This document shows positions 1 to 11,743 of a stretch of DNA of 64,000 nt, one piece after another (position 1 is the stretch's first letter; every line of letters starts with the position of its first letter). The DNA is from Zanthoxylum bungeanum (Eukaryota; Streptophyta; Magnoliopsida; Sapindales; Rutaceae). The stretch is taken from assembly GCA_019454045.1 (NCBI GenBank), contig SKCR01007575.1:31289-95288 (forward strand), written 5' to 3'. The notes beneath the pieces are model-generated. The model had not been told where the DNA came from and made no database searches. It saw nothing but the letters and a program-made list of their open reading frames with translations. The position numbers and the translations under genes were made by a program.

Positions 1-830
1 AAATTATCAACCTGAGGATGTAAAGAAATGTCAGATTTTAGGTCTTCATCCTTTGATCTGGGTGAAATGATTGGCTCAGGTAGATCTTCTTCAAACATTT
101 GTGCAATGGATGCTCCAAGATCTTCATTTTGAGGGTTGAAAGTTTGATCTTTCGTTGTTGGTGCAGTTGGTACAAATAGCTCAGCTTTTTCATCCTCGTC
201 AGAGTCAGAATAATAAAAATCAAATTGAGACCTTGTTGGTTCAGGCTCCTGAACTGATACCTCAGATTCTTGATACTGCTCAGCCTCGTCCTCTGTTATG
301 ATGTCATGATGAATCTCAGGATATTGAAAGGCTTCTTCAGTAGTATTTGAATTTGCTCCGTGAGATATGTGATTCAGGTTCTCTGTTAATTGTCTAACTT
401 GATCTGTCATCCTCTGTATAGACGCCGCTTGACTCTGAATTTGTGCATCAAATTGAGCTTCCCGTTCTTCGAACCAATCTTTGAGCATGTGAATCAACTG
501 ATCTTCCTCTGATGGTTCTGATTGTTGATGAAGATTGTAGGTAGATGGTGGATAAGATGGAAAATATTATGGTTCCTTGTACCTTGAATGATTCCAATAA
601 TTCTCCCACTCTGAAAGGTATATACATTGATCGCTCGGGTGGTTTCCATCACATATTACACATCTCCTTATTTCATTCTGTTGAGCAAATGTAAAATTAC
701 TTGGTTCTGGCATCCAGTGATAGTTGTTGGCCTGAACAACAAGCCTCAGAAAACCGGAGTGTTGCTCCCAGATTTGGGGTGTATCTTCTTGTAAGGCTCG
801 TAATCTTTCAATCTCCCAATAATGTTCCAT
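1..830 (-). pseudogene. Ty3/gypsy retrotransposon gag, N-terminal part (runs off window)
   Basis: The minus-strand frame starts with ATG at 830, about 130 nt after the LTR and primer site, and stays open to base 1 except for one TAA at 567-569. The same frame resumes directly after that stop, so the break is a single nonsense change. Seen: a CVICDGNHPSDQC cluster (Cx2Cx3Hx4C) near residue 57 resembling the cysteine/histidine cluster of plant gypsy (Athila/Tat-type) Gag, then a glutamine-rich stretch (DWFEEREAQFDAQIQSQ) likely to form a coiled coil, then an acidic E/D-rich tail. Gag would package the element RNA. A cysteine cluster this close to the N-terminus is atypical, so this could be a non-autonomous derivative. 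The rest of the element lies to the left, outside the window. Confidence 0.7.
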
Positions 831-940
831 TTTTCAATCACCTGAAAACAAAAGAAAGAAATAAAAATTACAGATAAAAATAAAGAAAATTAGATACAAG
901 TAAATTGGATAGCTTCAAAATTAACAACTCAAGAAAAATA

Positions 941-960
941 AGTCCCCGGCAATGGCGCCA
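941..960 (-). other. Primer-binding site of the gypsy element (tRNA-Asp type)
   Basis: On the minus strand the sequence TGGCGCCATTGCCGGGGACT lies a few bases inside the LTR end. It is complementary to the 3' end expected of plant tRNA-Asp, the primer used by Athila-like gypsy elements. It fixes element orientation (minus) and the inner LTR boundary. Confidence 0.75.
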
Positions 961-1849
961 AAAACTTGACCGGCGTAAACACACACGTATAACGCAAGCG
1001 TACGTATCGTTCAAGTAGTATAAAAATATCGATCCCACGAGGACTTAATTCCTACTGTTGTTATTAATTATTGATACCATTTATTTACAGGTATCTAATT
1101 ATAGGGAGAAGAGAATGATTGCTTGATTGATTTGGTTGATTGTAGATTTGCTAAATAAATAAAAAGAAAAAAGAAAATACTAAGGAAAATAACAAAAGAC
1201 ACAAAGATCTAGGGTTGTGAATCATTCTAATATCTTTTAAAAGATGAAGTGATTATTTTATGTTTGTGTAATAAATCAGTTTACTAACCTGGAACACGAA
1301 ATTATGCAAAAGCCTATGTCGATGGTCAGACGCAAATACTCAGTTTAACCCAATTGAACCATATGTCTATGTCAACCAAATTATATGGATTCATTAAGTT
1401 TAAGTTCCAATTGTGGCTACCCCCGGCCGACAGGTATATGTCTATCATGTAAGGAAATCTATTAAAGGGTTATCTATCCTCAAGGAAGATCGTGGACTAT
1501 TAAGTCTAAGGCTGAAACCTAAAATCCCTATGTCTAGTTCATTTTAGATTTACCAGATCAATCTTATTGGTGATCAGAAAACAAGAAGCATTAAACTTAA
1601 GACTTAATAAGTAAACCTTTAAATTATCCAAACTATAAAATAACCCCTTATAAACCGGTGATATTAGAATTCATCACAACCCCAGATAACTAACACATAA
1701 CTAGTGCTAGTAAAAACTTAAAAGTAAAAGACAAAAAGTAAAAATGCTGAAAAGTAAAATAAAATAAAATGCTAGGGTAAAAGGATCAACTTTTACTATT
1801 TACTATTTAGATATCTCACTTAATATAATATATTAACTTATGATTATTT

Positions 1850-2045
1850 TTCCAACCAGCCATATAGGCGGTAACCTGATTAAGTCAAATTAAGTCCAAC
1901 CAGCCATAAAGGCGGAACCAAAATAAACCTTCCATATAGGCGGTAAGAAAATTTAATTACCAACCGACCATTATGGCGGTATCCTTGATTAGTCAGGTTT
2001 AAACCAGATTAAAATGATTTATCAACCGACCAATCTGGCGGTATC
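1850..2045. repeat. Short degenerate repeat inside gypsy LTR (CCAACCgaCCATnnnGGCGGTA)
   Basis: Five diverged copies of a roughly 20-base unit (core CCAACCagCCATataGGCGG) occur between 1852 and 2043 at irregular 20-60 bp spacing. They are separated by AT-rich DNA with recurring 'attaagtca'-like segments. They are not perfect tandem units. Function is unknown; candidates are protein-binding sites or duplicated filler. Confidence 0.6.
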
Positions 2046-2349
2046 ATTTTTAAGTCAATATTTTAAATAGTGAATATATTATTTTTAAGGGAGATTAATC
2101 TAAATAGTAACAGTAAAAGAATTATTTTTCACCCTAGCTTGGGAAGTTACCTTCTCATGGTAAATAGTAAAAACTGTAAAAAGTAAGAAAGTAAATTACT
2201 ATTATTACAGAACGTAATTAAAATTATTTACAAAACTAGAAAAAAACTAAAAACTAAAAGAAACTAGAGAGAGAAACTCTCTCTTTACATCAAAGAGATG
2301 AGAGATAGTGGTACAACTAAAATTGAAACGTCGAGCTGAATTTATAGGC

Positions 2350-2770
2350 TAGGGTAAGGGGTGCGCGTCGCGACGCCAAGCCAGCGTCGCGACGCGCGTT
2401 GATCTGCGACACGTGTTGCTTGGCTTCGTGAGATCGTGACACATGGCACTGTTATGTCGGCAGTTGACTTTTTGATGTCGGCAACATGTGATGGCGACAT
2501 GTGTTCAGGCGCATTTTAGTGTGATCCGCTGAGATTTTGACACGTGGTAGGTGCATTTTAGCGTAGATGATGATTTTCGGCACCGTATGATGATGACACG
2601 TGGCAGGTGCACGTTAGCAGATCGGCTGTGATGGTGACACGTGGCACGACGCACGTTAGCAAAGTCAACTTTTCAAATTATGACCCGTTGACCTGGCGCA
2701 CGTTAGCATGAACTTGGTGCACGTTAGGCGTTGCGACTCCAAGGGCTTGCGCGTCGCGACGCGCCTAAAT
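2350..2770. promoter_or_regulatory. G-box/ABRE-like repeats and GCGTCGCGACGC palindromes in gypsy LTR
   Basis: A degenerate unit of about 55 bp recurs around 2400-2720, each copy with a form of gacACGTGgca followed by gtgcacgttagc. Several copies hold CACGTG, the G-box core bound by bZIP and bHLH factors, in an ABRE-like setting (ACGTGGC). The self-complementary 12-mer GCGTCGCGACGC occurs near 2365 and 2387 and, in extended form, near 2752. In LTRs such arrays often act as enhancers; that role is inferred here. Confidence 0.5.
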
Positions 2771-2951
2771 TACCAAAATGGCCATTTTTCCAATTTTCAC
2801 TGTTTTGCTCCAAATCACCTCCAGAATGTCCTGAAACTTTATTTATCTACAAAATAAGACAAAACACATCAAAATATTCACAAAACTCAAGAAACCATAC
2901 AAAATATTAGGTTAAATGAGTGGGAAATAGTGATAGATTTACCACTCATCA

Positions 2952-4064
2952 ATAAAATCTAGCCGTAATTAATCCTAGATTAATTTTCTCTCTCTTCTAA
3001 TTAATCCCAGATTAATTATGTTCGATTCATACATCATCGGTGAATCTTCGGGAAGCGACCCATGAGATTCCTGGATATGTTGGCAGTAAATCCGGTCGTC
3101 GGACTATCCGAACACGTGCGTACCTCGTACCACGTTCTTACCGAATTACCAGACATGGTTGGCTTCTAGCAAAGCGCCGTCCCTACCCAATTCTCCAGAA
3201 ATATTCTTTAAGGAATATATTATCTATGTCAGGCGTAGTATACGTAGTATTGCATATTGCGATCCAGTATCAGATGTCACATGCAAGGCCTGGGGCAGGA
3301 ATAGTGTCTGCCCCGTACGAAGCATATATCGGATCACAAGCAACTAGTCTCTATAATCGGATAATCATGACCTTGTCATATTATCCCGATAGTTGTAACA
3401 TAATAGAGAACCAGTTATGTATCCCTGTGTGATCATCATCTCCATATGACTGAAGTGATACTTCCGTTTTGACATCACACCTAATACACTATGATTCTCA
3501 ATAAACCCAGAAGAGGCGTACACAGAACCTGTTAAAGTCTCGGACGACCAAAACCAAAGCGTATTGATTATCGCAAGTACTAGCGATGCAAGTCTCAGGT
3601 TAAGACCAAATACACCTACCCTGAATCGGATTCTCATAGACACATAGTCATACTATCAATGGGATTCTGAGGGGTCTATCCAGAGCGAAGCTGTTTCCGT
3701 ACCATCGGTAAACACAACCTCCTATCACACTTGCATAAGTATCCAATACTTAAATATATGAGAACTATGATGTTACGCTTCCATAACACGCACAAGTATA
3801 ATACTAGTCTATTTCGCATTATCGATGTTCAGTCTCGATAATACTACGACTAGGGATATTTAATGATTAAACCTTTGTGGATTGATATTGTCTCATATCT
3901 TATAATCAGGAACTAATCATAAGGACTTTTATCATTTATATATTCAAGTAATCTACTAATTACAAAATGATAAAATAGCAATTTCCATTGTCACATAGTT
4001 AATTTGAACAAAAACCACAATGTCTTTTACAAATAGTGACGCTATGGGTCATAATTATCCAACA
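2952..4064 (-). repeat. Copia family A LTR fragment (U3 side)
   Basis: Closely matches the corresponding parts of the LTRs at 22450-24386, 39672-41660 and 57614-59480. It ends with the family A terminus (plus-strand 'ATTATCCAACA'; TGTTGGA on the minus strand). The other half is missing where the gypsy LTR begins. Short open frames inside it (for example 3040-3432) are not conserved between LTR copies and are not genes. Confidence 0.85.
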
Positions 4065-4437
4065 GTAATAATGTAAAAATATTTATATGTTTTATTTACT
4101 GCTTTCGCTATTCGTGTTTGCGCTATTGTGTGTTATATAAACTGACTCGCATGCCCTTGCATTATAAGATATGAGGACACCTCTTTTAAGTGTAAATATT
4201 ATATTGGCATCAATGTGGGACCATTCTGAACCCAAATGGGTTTAAGGTCGGACCTTGCAATGAGTGTAGTGTGGTCTTAAATCATTCATAGTATTTCATA
4301 CTGGGTGGCGACTCCCTTATTCTTCGATTAGTCCCCCTCGTGGGGCTATCCATACTCTCTACAGATTGCGAGCTGAACACTATAGTGATCGCCGACTTTA
4401 TAAACATAATGATAAACCCCGCTTCGCTCCTACACAT
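4065..4437 (+). repeat. Possible Ty3/gypsy LTR end fragment
   Basis: This block contains 'GGGTGGCGACTCCC', a run of CCCCCTCGTGGGG, and an end 'CGCTTCGCTCCTACA', a sequence style common at the 3' ends of plant gypsy (Tat-type) LTRs. No partner LTR is in the window. Assigned on style only. Confidence 0.35.
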
Positions 4438-4905
4438 CCCCTCCATATAACCGCCTAATATGCATATTTTTCAAGTGATTATAACAGTCTTTATTGTTAA
4501 ATCCAATATGTGAACCCTCAAGAACTGCACAGACTTTTCCAATTGGTAAATTTTCTCTATGAAATATTTCAATCATATTCTTAACAGCTTTAGGCATATG
4601 TCTGTTTTACTTTATCTTCATTCTTATTGTAGGAGTAACTATTTGATTATTATGATTGTCCTTAAAAACTGTAATTTTCCACTTATTTGACCATTTGTCA
4701 TATATAATCCTCATACACTTTGGAATAATTGCTGCTTTTCATTTTTATATTTTCCACCCCACTTGCATCATTTTTCATTGTGTTCTTCTATAAACTCAAG
4801 CTTCTTATTTTTTGTTACATACTAACAAATTGCCCATTAGTCACTTCATAATATTTTCTAACTTCCCCTAAGATTACTCTAAGCATCTTCATGAATAAAT
4901 ATCAT
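4438..4905 (-). pseudogene. FAR1/FHY3-like (MULE-derived) transposase pseudogene, N-terminal domain
   Basis: The minus-strand translation of about 4565-4720 reads KWSNKWKITVFKDNHNNQ, which resembles the FAR1 DNA-binding domain (a C2H2 WRKY-GCM1-like fold whose end is normally HNH). An in-frame TAA follows. The same frame then continues with MPKAVKNMIEIFHRE and KDCYNHLKNMHIRR, as in the segment after the zinc-finger domain of FAR1-related proteins. Upstream codons near 4775-4800 also hold a stop. No DDE transposase or SWIM domain is present. FAR1/FHY3 proteins are domesticated Mutator-like transposases, so this is either a MULE remnant or a dead FRS gene copy. Confidence 0.5.
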
Positions 4906-5188
4906 CTAAAAATCACATGATACAAAACGTTTCCAAGAGAGCATCTTCATTCTTAATGATTTTAATCAGTATATCATTGAAGCCATTACTGTTCAACCTT
5001 GTACAAGATAAACCGGCCTTTAGAGTTTTAAAATAATATTTGTCTTTTATGAACAAAAATTTACAAATTAAAAAAAAGTGAATAGCCTAAATAACAATAA
5101 TAAATCCAAATAAAAATTTATAAGAACATTGACAACTCACAAAATCTTCCAAGTGTTTAGACACGCCTTCTTCGTTAATAGTAGAAAA
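4906..5188. other. AT-rich stretch without a recognisable feature
   Basis: No supported coding frame, repeat partner or RNA gene was seen between the FAR1-like remnant and the family B LTR. It may be the decayed upstream part of the FAR1-like sequence. Confidence 0.4.
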
Positions 5189-5774
5189 TGTGGTCAAATA
5201 GGTGTCATTAAATGAAAATAACATGCATATTAATCTTTATCAATTCAAATTAAACATAAACCATAAACATTATAAGAAAAACCTGAAAAGTGTAGAAGAT
5301 GATGAAAACTTGGTCCAAGTTGAATTGTTTCTGTCCTTAAGAACTTATTAGACCCGCCTCGATTTTTTACGGATTGTTTTACGGCTAACGTTCTCTCAGG
5401 ATTACTTGTATTCTTCTTGAAAAATGGGTACTCCTTTTATAAGTACTTGAACAAGGAAAAATGGTGGAAACTCTCTATTGACTCTAAAAATGACTCTCTT
5501 AGACAATGGAAAACTTGTAATTTTCTGAATGATCTTAGAATGAACATAAGGCTCCTTTATATAGACATGGAATGGTGCATTTGAGGGCACCCTTTGGTTT
5601 GGGGTGTAACACTCCTAAGGGTTATACCTCTTCCTTGTACCTTTTGGAGCTTAGAGGTGTGTTCTTCTAATTTTAGAGGACATGTCCCTACATGTTTTTG
5701 GCTTTCCCATAGGGCACTACTCAATGGACATGACCCTCCTTCATCCATATTATATATTTAGAGAATTTACAACA
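5189..5774 (-). repeat. 3' LTR of Copia family B, with polypurine tract
   Basis: Plus-strand limits are TGTGGTCAAAT...TTTACAACA. The near copy at 11744-12325 shares its whole length. Directly inside it (5775-5790, minus strand) is the purine run GTGGGGGAT, the expected plus-strand primer site next to a 3' LTR. Confidence 0.8.
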
Positions 5775-5790
5775 ATCCCCCACAATTCTC

Positions 5791-6350
5791 TAAATATTCA
5801 TGCAGACACTTAAGAGAGTTTTCGTGAAATAAAACTGTATCGAACTAGGTAGCTTTCGCCTTGAAGCTTTCCTAGTGAATGAAAATCGGATTTACTTGGC
5901 AAACCAGTGACCCATAGTCTTGAAATGTTCTGTCGTTGGTGTAAACCAAGACAATTGCCAACACACAGCTTCACTTTGACCATTTCTCGTTCTACAGTTG
6001 TGTTCTTTTCAGCCATGAATATTGGTCCTGAATTCATCAAGCATTTTAGGGAATTCAGCCTGTAAAATTCCCATGGAACTGGCATCACTTCTTACTTGAA
6101 ATATGTGATCTACTATAAAGAGGTAATCTGCCTTAACCCCAATTAGGACTCTTCTCATAATATAGTGACCATTAAAAGCTTGCAGCTTATCCTAACCTTG
6201 ATAGACATCACTCTGCCTCATTACAGGAATGAGAAAGAGTATAAAACTCTACAGTGCTTGTTTTGAATTGCACAAAGTTTCTATTGTCTGTTTTGAACCT
6301 AGATCTTGGGATCTCCAGTTAGCTAGGTTGGGTTTCCACAATGACAATTC
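5791..6350 (-). other. Family B 3' untranslated region
   Basis: Lies between the RNase H stop and the polypurine tract. Small open frames here have no similarity that I recognise. No separate gene is supported. Confidence 0.4.
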
Positions 6351-8136
6351 TTAATCTATAGGCTTCAAGCCCATTCCCCTCGATGACTTCTCAACTTGCT
6401 CTCTAGGTAAACCTTTAGTAAGTGGATCCGCTAGGTTTTCCTTCGATTTGACATAATCTCTCGAAATTATGCCATTTGAGAGCAGTTGTCGTATGGTATT
6501 ATGTCTGTGACGTATGTGTCGATACTTACCATTATACATTGTATTTTGATCTCTCCCAATAGCCGATTTACTATCACAATGTATATTTATCGTTGGCACT
6601 GGTTTGGGCCAATTTGAAATATCCTCTAAGAAATTTTGAAGCAATTCCGCTTCTTCCGCTATTTTTTCTAATGCTGTAAACTCTGATTCCATAGTAGACC
6701 GGAAATACATGTTAGCCTCGAGGATTTTCATGACACGGCTGCACCATTAAGTGTGAAAATAAATCCACTCGTAGATTTGGAATCCACTGTATCTGATATC
6801 CATTTAGCATCGTTGTATCCCTCTAAAACAGTTGGATATCTCGTATAATGCAGACCATATTTTGAATTTTCTCTCAGATACCTCAAAACTCTTACTATGG
6901 CTTTCCAATGGTTATGTCCTAGATTGCTCGTATATATGCTAAGCTTGTTTGCAGTTTGAGCGATATCAGGTCGTGTGTAATTTATGAGATACATCAGACT
7001 TCCGATGATTCTCGAATACTCTAATTACGATAAGTTTGAGCCAGTATTCTTTGATAAATGAAGAGTTAAGTCTACATGAGTTCTAGCCACATTTAGATCC
7101 CCTTTATTATATTTCTCAAGTATCTTCTCAACGTAGTGAGTCTGAGATAATATATACCTCTCTAATGTTCTGGAAATCTTAATTCCTAAGATCACATCAG
7201 AACTCATAAATCTTTCATATCAAATTTGCTGGTAAACACTTTCTTGGTAGACTGAATCATCTCATGATTACTACCAATTATCAGCATATCGTCTACGTAG
7301 AGACATGCAATGACATATCCTTTTTTAGTTGATTTGGTGTATACACACTTATCACACTCATTGATTTTGAACCTACTTGACAACATCTCTTCGTCAATTT
7401 TTTCATGCCATTGTTTAGGTGCTTATTTTAATCCGTATAAGGATTTTACAAGTTTGCACACCTTCTATTCTTATCCAGGAATATTGAAACCTTCTGATTG
7501 TTCCATGTAAATCTAGTTCACCATTTAAGAATGTCGTCTTTACATCCATTTGATGTATTTCAAGACCAAATATAGTTGTTATGGCTATGAGCATTCTTAT
7601 TGACGTGATACGAGTCACTAGTAAATATGTATCAAAGTAATCAAGGCATTCTTTTTGTCTATAAAATTTTATGACAAGTCTTACTTTGTACTTATATAGG
7701 AAGATCAATAAACTCCCAAGTATGGTTTTGTAGGATATAATCAATCTCACTATTGATAGCCTCTTGCCACAAAGTTACCTCCGACAAAGACATTGCTTCT
7801 TTATAGCTTTAAGGCTCATTTTCTAACAAGTATGTCAGAAAAATCAGGTCCAAATGACTTAGACGTTCTAGATCTTCTGCTACGTCTAGGTTCAAGTTCC
7901 TCAATATTTTTATGTTGATTTTATTCTTGGTCAACTTGATCACTACCTTTAACAGTATCAATAGTTCTTTTGAGATACTCTGTTATTTATCTTTCCTAAC
8001 AAGGAAATGTCTTTTCAAAGAATGTCGCATTCCTTGACTCAATTATCATATTTGGATTGATGTCAGGAATTTCATACTTATGTACCAAGAATCGATACAC
8101 ACTACTATTGTGAGCATATCCAATGAATATACAATC
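6351..8136 (-). pseudogene. Copia family B pol: integrase end, reverse transcriptase and RNase H
   Basis: Read on the minus strand, the region begins at 8136 with the C-terminal side of integrase (CIFIGYAHNSSVYRFLVHKY, ESRNATFFEKTFP). Reverse transcriptase follows, with the Copia catalytic box YVDDMLIIGS at about 7270-7310 and the upstream QMDVKTTFLNG region near 7530. RNase H is at 6994-6351 ([31 protein letters not shown]). The frame breaks at least four times (near 7390-7415, 7205, 7010 and 6730) and there are stops around 7690-7980, so no functional polyprotein can be made. Codons upstream of the integrase end are replaced by family A leader sequence at 8137. Confidence 0.8.
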
Positions 8137-10112
8137 CGTATTCTTGAATTATATCGAACTATAATTTTAAATCTGATTTAAATTCTATTCAATATTAATT
8201 CTTATTTAATTCCGAATTAAATAATTACACTTTTTAATGTGCCTTTTAGACTTAGATTCTAAATCCAATCTAAATGGGTCTCAAATGCCCAATTAACATC
8301 CAATGTCAATTTAATTAAAGTCCAATGGCTTTAAATTAATTCATAAGGCATGGACTTTGGCAACCAAAGCCCAATAAGGAATCACCATTTTCCATGAAAT
8401 TAATTTTGGCCCATTAGGCCCAATTAATTATCTAAATGCCCATTTATTATATTTGGACTTAATGGTATGGTTTTAGGCCCAATTTTGATCCAATCCAATT
8501 GTCCTAAACCAACTTGGTCCAACCAAGCCCATTAGGCCCAAATACAACAATTTTAGCCCAATTCCAAATTTAAGCCTAATTAATTAAATTCCAATATTCC
8601 AAATATCACAAATTATTTAATTAAAGTGTATAGCCATAATTAATTAGTTAAATTAACATTTCCAAAATACCAATTTACATAATTAATCATGCTTTATCAT
8701 TTTCAATTAATGTCCAACATAATTAAAGCAAAATCAACCTTATTCCATGTTCTACAAGTCATGGCAATATGGGCATTTTATATCCGATTTTGAATTAAAT
8801 CACAAATCAATATACTCATGCATTTTAAACATATCCAATTGTCTAAAATCAAAAATCACCATGACATAAAAGGTCCATAAGATTCGGCCAAGCCATAAAA
8901 TTTGGGGAAAATTATCCAATCAGTTTTTCATAAAATTAATCATGCATAACTCTAAGTTACCATAATCTAAGCATACTCAAAAATCAATTTGATAAAATCA
9001 TGCTCCAAGCAAAAATACCCAAATTCAAGATTATGAACTCTAATCAATTTCATGCTTAATTTGGCTCTGATACCATTGTTGGGTTCTTTAAGAAAAATTC
9101 CAAGATCAAATAAGCATAAAAGATGTGAATACTCGATGTAAGAATGCGGAAAAATACTTACGACGATCGGTTTCTTGGATGTGTTGAGAACAAAAATTTG
9201 TCTCCTTGAGAAGTGCTCCAAGATCCTCTTCTTTGATTGTATATTGATCTCCAAGGTTGATGAATGAATTCCAAACTCTTGGGAATGGTTTCCATATCAC
9301 CTTGGATGACTCTTTAAGTGCTAGCTAAGGAAGAAATTGCAACAAAATCTTCCATTGGTGTTCTTGTAGTTCTCGGCAATTGAGAGAAAAAAAAAAAAAA
9401 AGTCATGGTTTTTGTGTAGAATGAGAGAATGAAGTGAGTTTTCAATTTTGTTTAATGTATTATTGATTTCAAAAATCAAATCCATTTACAAAAAGTTAAG
9501 TTAGTAAAATGTCCATCAAGTCAAACTTTTGTAAGTAACAAGTTACTAACTAATATGCTCACTTACTTCCTTCACTTGAAAGCAAATAAAGTGACTAGTT
9601 ATGTGACTTGATGTGGGCCCCACTTTGATTCAAAATCTGAGTGGGCCCGCAAACATATTCCGGGCTCAGGTTCGTTAATTCCGAATTAACGAATTTTCCG
9701 TTGCGACTTAATTAAATCAAATTTAATTAAATAATTATGCCTAGCAAAATTATTATTAAAGTCGCTCGCGAATTAATTCTAAATTAATTCGTTCGTCCGA
9801 ATAAAATCCAATTTTAATTCCATTATGAAATCTAATTTCATTTAATATATCAAATATATTATTTAATCGATTAATTCCAAATTAATCGTTCTCTCTCTTC
9901 TATTCGAATTTTATCCTAGATAAATTCTTTCCGCAATTAATCCTAGATTAATTTTCTCTCTCTCATAATTAATCCCAGATTAATTCTGTTCGAGTCATAC
10001 GTCATCGGTTAATCTTCGGGAAGCGACCAATGAGATCCTTGGATATGTTGGCAGTAAATCCGGTCGTCGGACTATCCGAACACGTGCGTACCCGGTACCA
10101 CGTTCTTATCGA
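8137..10112 (-). mobile_element. Family A segment (leader, primer site, U5/R side of LTR) inside family B element
   Basis: 8137-9062 matches the family A untranslated leader (compare 21480-22435). 9063-9076 is its tRNA-iMet-type primer site (ggctctgatacca on the plus strand). 9077-10112 is the first kilobase of a family A LTR from its TGTTGGG terminus. The three parts are in normal family A order, so one contiguous RNA-like tract of about 1.98 kb was acquired. It replaces the protease and most of integrase of family B. Confidence 0.75.
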
Positions 10113-10753
10113 ATGTGTAGCACTTCCCCTTGAATTTCTTGTTTGTTTGGGAAGAATCAGCTCCACTGTTCTTTCTCTTTTTGCTACCCTTTCCACCTTC
10201 GACGATGTTGGCCTTAGACTCCATAGCCTTGTAGCTGGCCTTCTCGAACTTCCTAATGTCCTCTTCGATCCTCAATCGAACTCCAAGGTTTTCAAGACTT
10301 ATCTGTTTTTTGTGTGTTTCAGATAGTTCCTGAAGTCCTTCCATGATGGAGGTAACTTTTCAATGATTGTGGCAATTGAAACGTCTCACAGAGTTTCATT
10401 ACTTCATCTAATATCTCATGAATGATTAACTGAAGTTCACCCAGAGAATTCGCAGAAGTCATGCCTTAGTACACATTGTACATGGTTTTGTCAAGTCCTC
10501 CCAAGAGGTAATTCTTGCACAAGAAATCGCCCGACGACCATGTCTTTTCTCGCAGTTGCTTGGCTATTTTCGTTTCTCCCTCCATGGGACCTGGATGATC
10601 TTTGAGGTACTTAGTCAACTGTAGTGTTGTCAGGTAGAATAACATTTTACTTTGCCATTGTTTAAAGTTTGCTCCACCAAAATTTTTCGATTTTTCTCCA
10701 TGAGCGATCGGTACTGTGATATTTCCGCTAGCATGTGTAACTGGAAAAACCAA
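10113..10753 (-). pseudogene. Copia family B gag fragment
   Basis: The first frame (10753-10466) carries the plant Copia Gag pattern: NFGGANFKQWQSKMLFYLTT and FLCKNYLLGGLD. A shifted frame (10344-10113) continues through a lysine-rich basic linker (KGSKKRKNSG) to KGKCYT, the start of the CCHC zinc knuckle, where the frame runs into family A LTR sequence. Gag would coat element RNA. The knuckle is cut at its second cysteine position and the reading frame is broken, so it is inactive. Confidence 0.7.
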
Positions 10754-11743
10754 CAGTAATCAATAAGTCTACGAAAAACAAATTACACAACGATCAAACA
10801 AATGATCTTGTTTAAGTGATATACTAAGAATCCACTCGTTGTTATATTGGACAGTAGTACCAAATAACACAAGTCTTTGAATTTACGACTAAGGTTTATT
10901 ATAATTAATGAATAAATGAATATTCCCAGAGGACGAGAGGGGGTCTAGAGTAACCACTTAAATCTCTACCCACTTAGGCTCTTATCGCCTTGTTGTTTCT
11001 CAATAGAATATCTTAGACATTCAAACTTAGTATTACACTTCAATTTACAATACAATAATAAGTATGTGTAGATTTGTATGTGTATATGTGTATAAATCAA
11101 TCAAGCTTGGACGAAATTACTTATGTAAGATTACACTTTTAATTCTCAACCAAGTATGCAACACACAATTAAATTTTCAACTTTATCACTATGTGTATGC
11201 TTGTGATAATTAAACACCCTAATATTAACTTAAATCTATACTACCAAGTTTATCATAATACAGTATATGATTTTACTAAGTTAACATTATGATAACATAA
11301 ATTAATCTTAGTCTATTTTAATCTAAAATTAATTCCATGATTAATTTCGTTAGTGTCACATTCATTGCTTCGTTCGAACGAAAATTTCCAATGAGTTCAT
11401 GTTTGAGTTGCGTTCGTAAACGCGTTCGAATGAAGTGTTCCAGAGAGTTCACGTTTGAGTTGCGTTCGTAAACGCATTCAAACGAAGTGTTCCAGAGAGT
11501 TCACATTCGTGGTGCATTTGAAGACATGTTCGAACATTCTTTGGCAGAAGACTCGCGTTCGAATTGCGTTTGAAGACGCGTTCGAACGAGATTACAAAAA
11601 TCTGAATTTTTGCCTACGCATTCGTCAGGCGTTCGAACGCCCTTACGAATTTTTCATGCACATAATACATTTTCCAGAAAAATGACTATTAACACGTGCA
11701 AATTTCATTTAACAACACAAATAAATTAATAAATTCTTAAGAT
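10754..11743 (-). other. Family B 5' leader with minisatellite
   Basis: Non-coding leader between gag and the 5' LTR. No initiator-tRNA-type primer site is obvious next to the LTR, so part may be lost or another primer used. 11360-11660 holds repeats of about 51 bp built on GTTCGAACG and gtgttccagagagttcac. An ORF through this stretch (11455-11685) is made of the repeat and is not a gene. Confidence 0.5.
11360..11660. repeat. Minisatellite with TTCGAA cores
   Basis: Two clear tandem units of about 51 bp (gtgttccagagagttcac...cgttcgtaaacgcgttcgaa) are followed by four or more diverged units. Each keeps GTTCGAAcG or GCGTTTGAAGACGCG. A related GTTCGAACGC motif appears again near 24510. Confidence 0.6.

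Larger units (their letters stand above)
967..2951 (-). repeat. 5' LTR of minus-strand Ty3/gypsy element
   Basis: On the minus strand the block starts TGATGAGTGG (2951) and ends CCGGTCA (967), with TG...CA termini, next to the primer site. It is about 1.99 kb long. The matching 3' LTR would lie left of the window. The block abuts a Copia family A LTR that lacks its other end, so the gypsy element probably inserted into that LTR. No host gene lies inside. It carries two sets of internal repeats, listed separately. Confidence 0.75.

Noticed and set aside
3040..3643. Open frames of 60-130 codons in family A LTRs (also 23550-23967, 38530-38748, 48933-49373, 58245-58427)
   Set aside because: They recur because the LTR recurs. 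Frames differ in length and ends between copies and have no codon-level conservation.
11360..11660. CRISPR-like array
   Set aside because: Eukaryotic retroelement leader; units are diverged, with no constant repeat and unique spacers.
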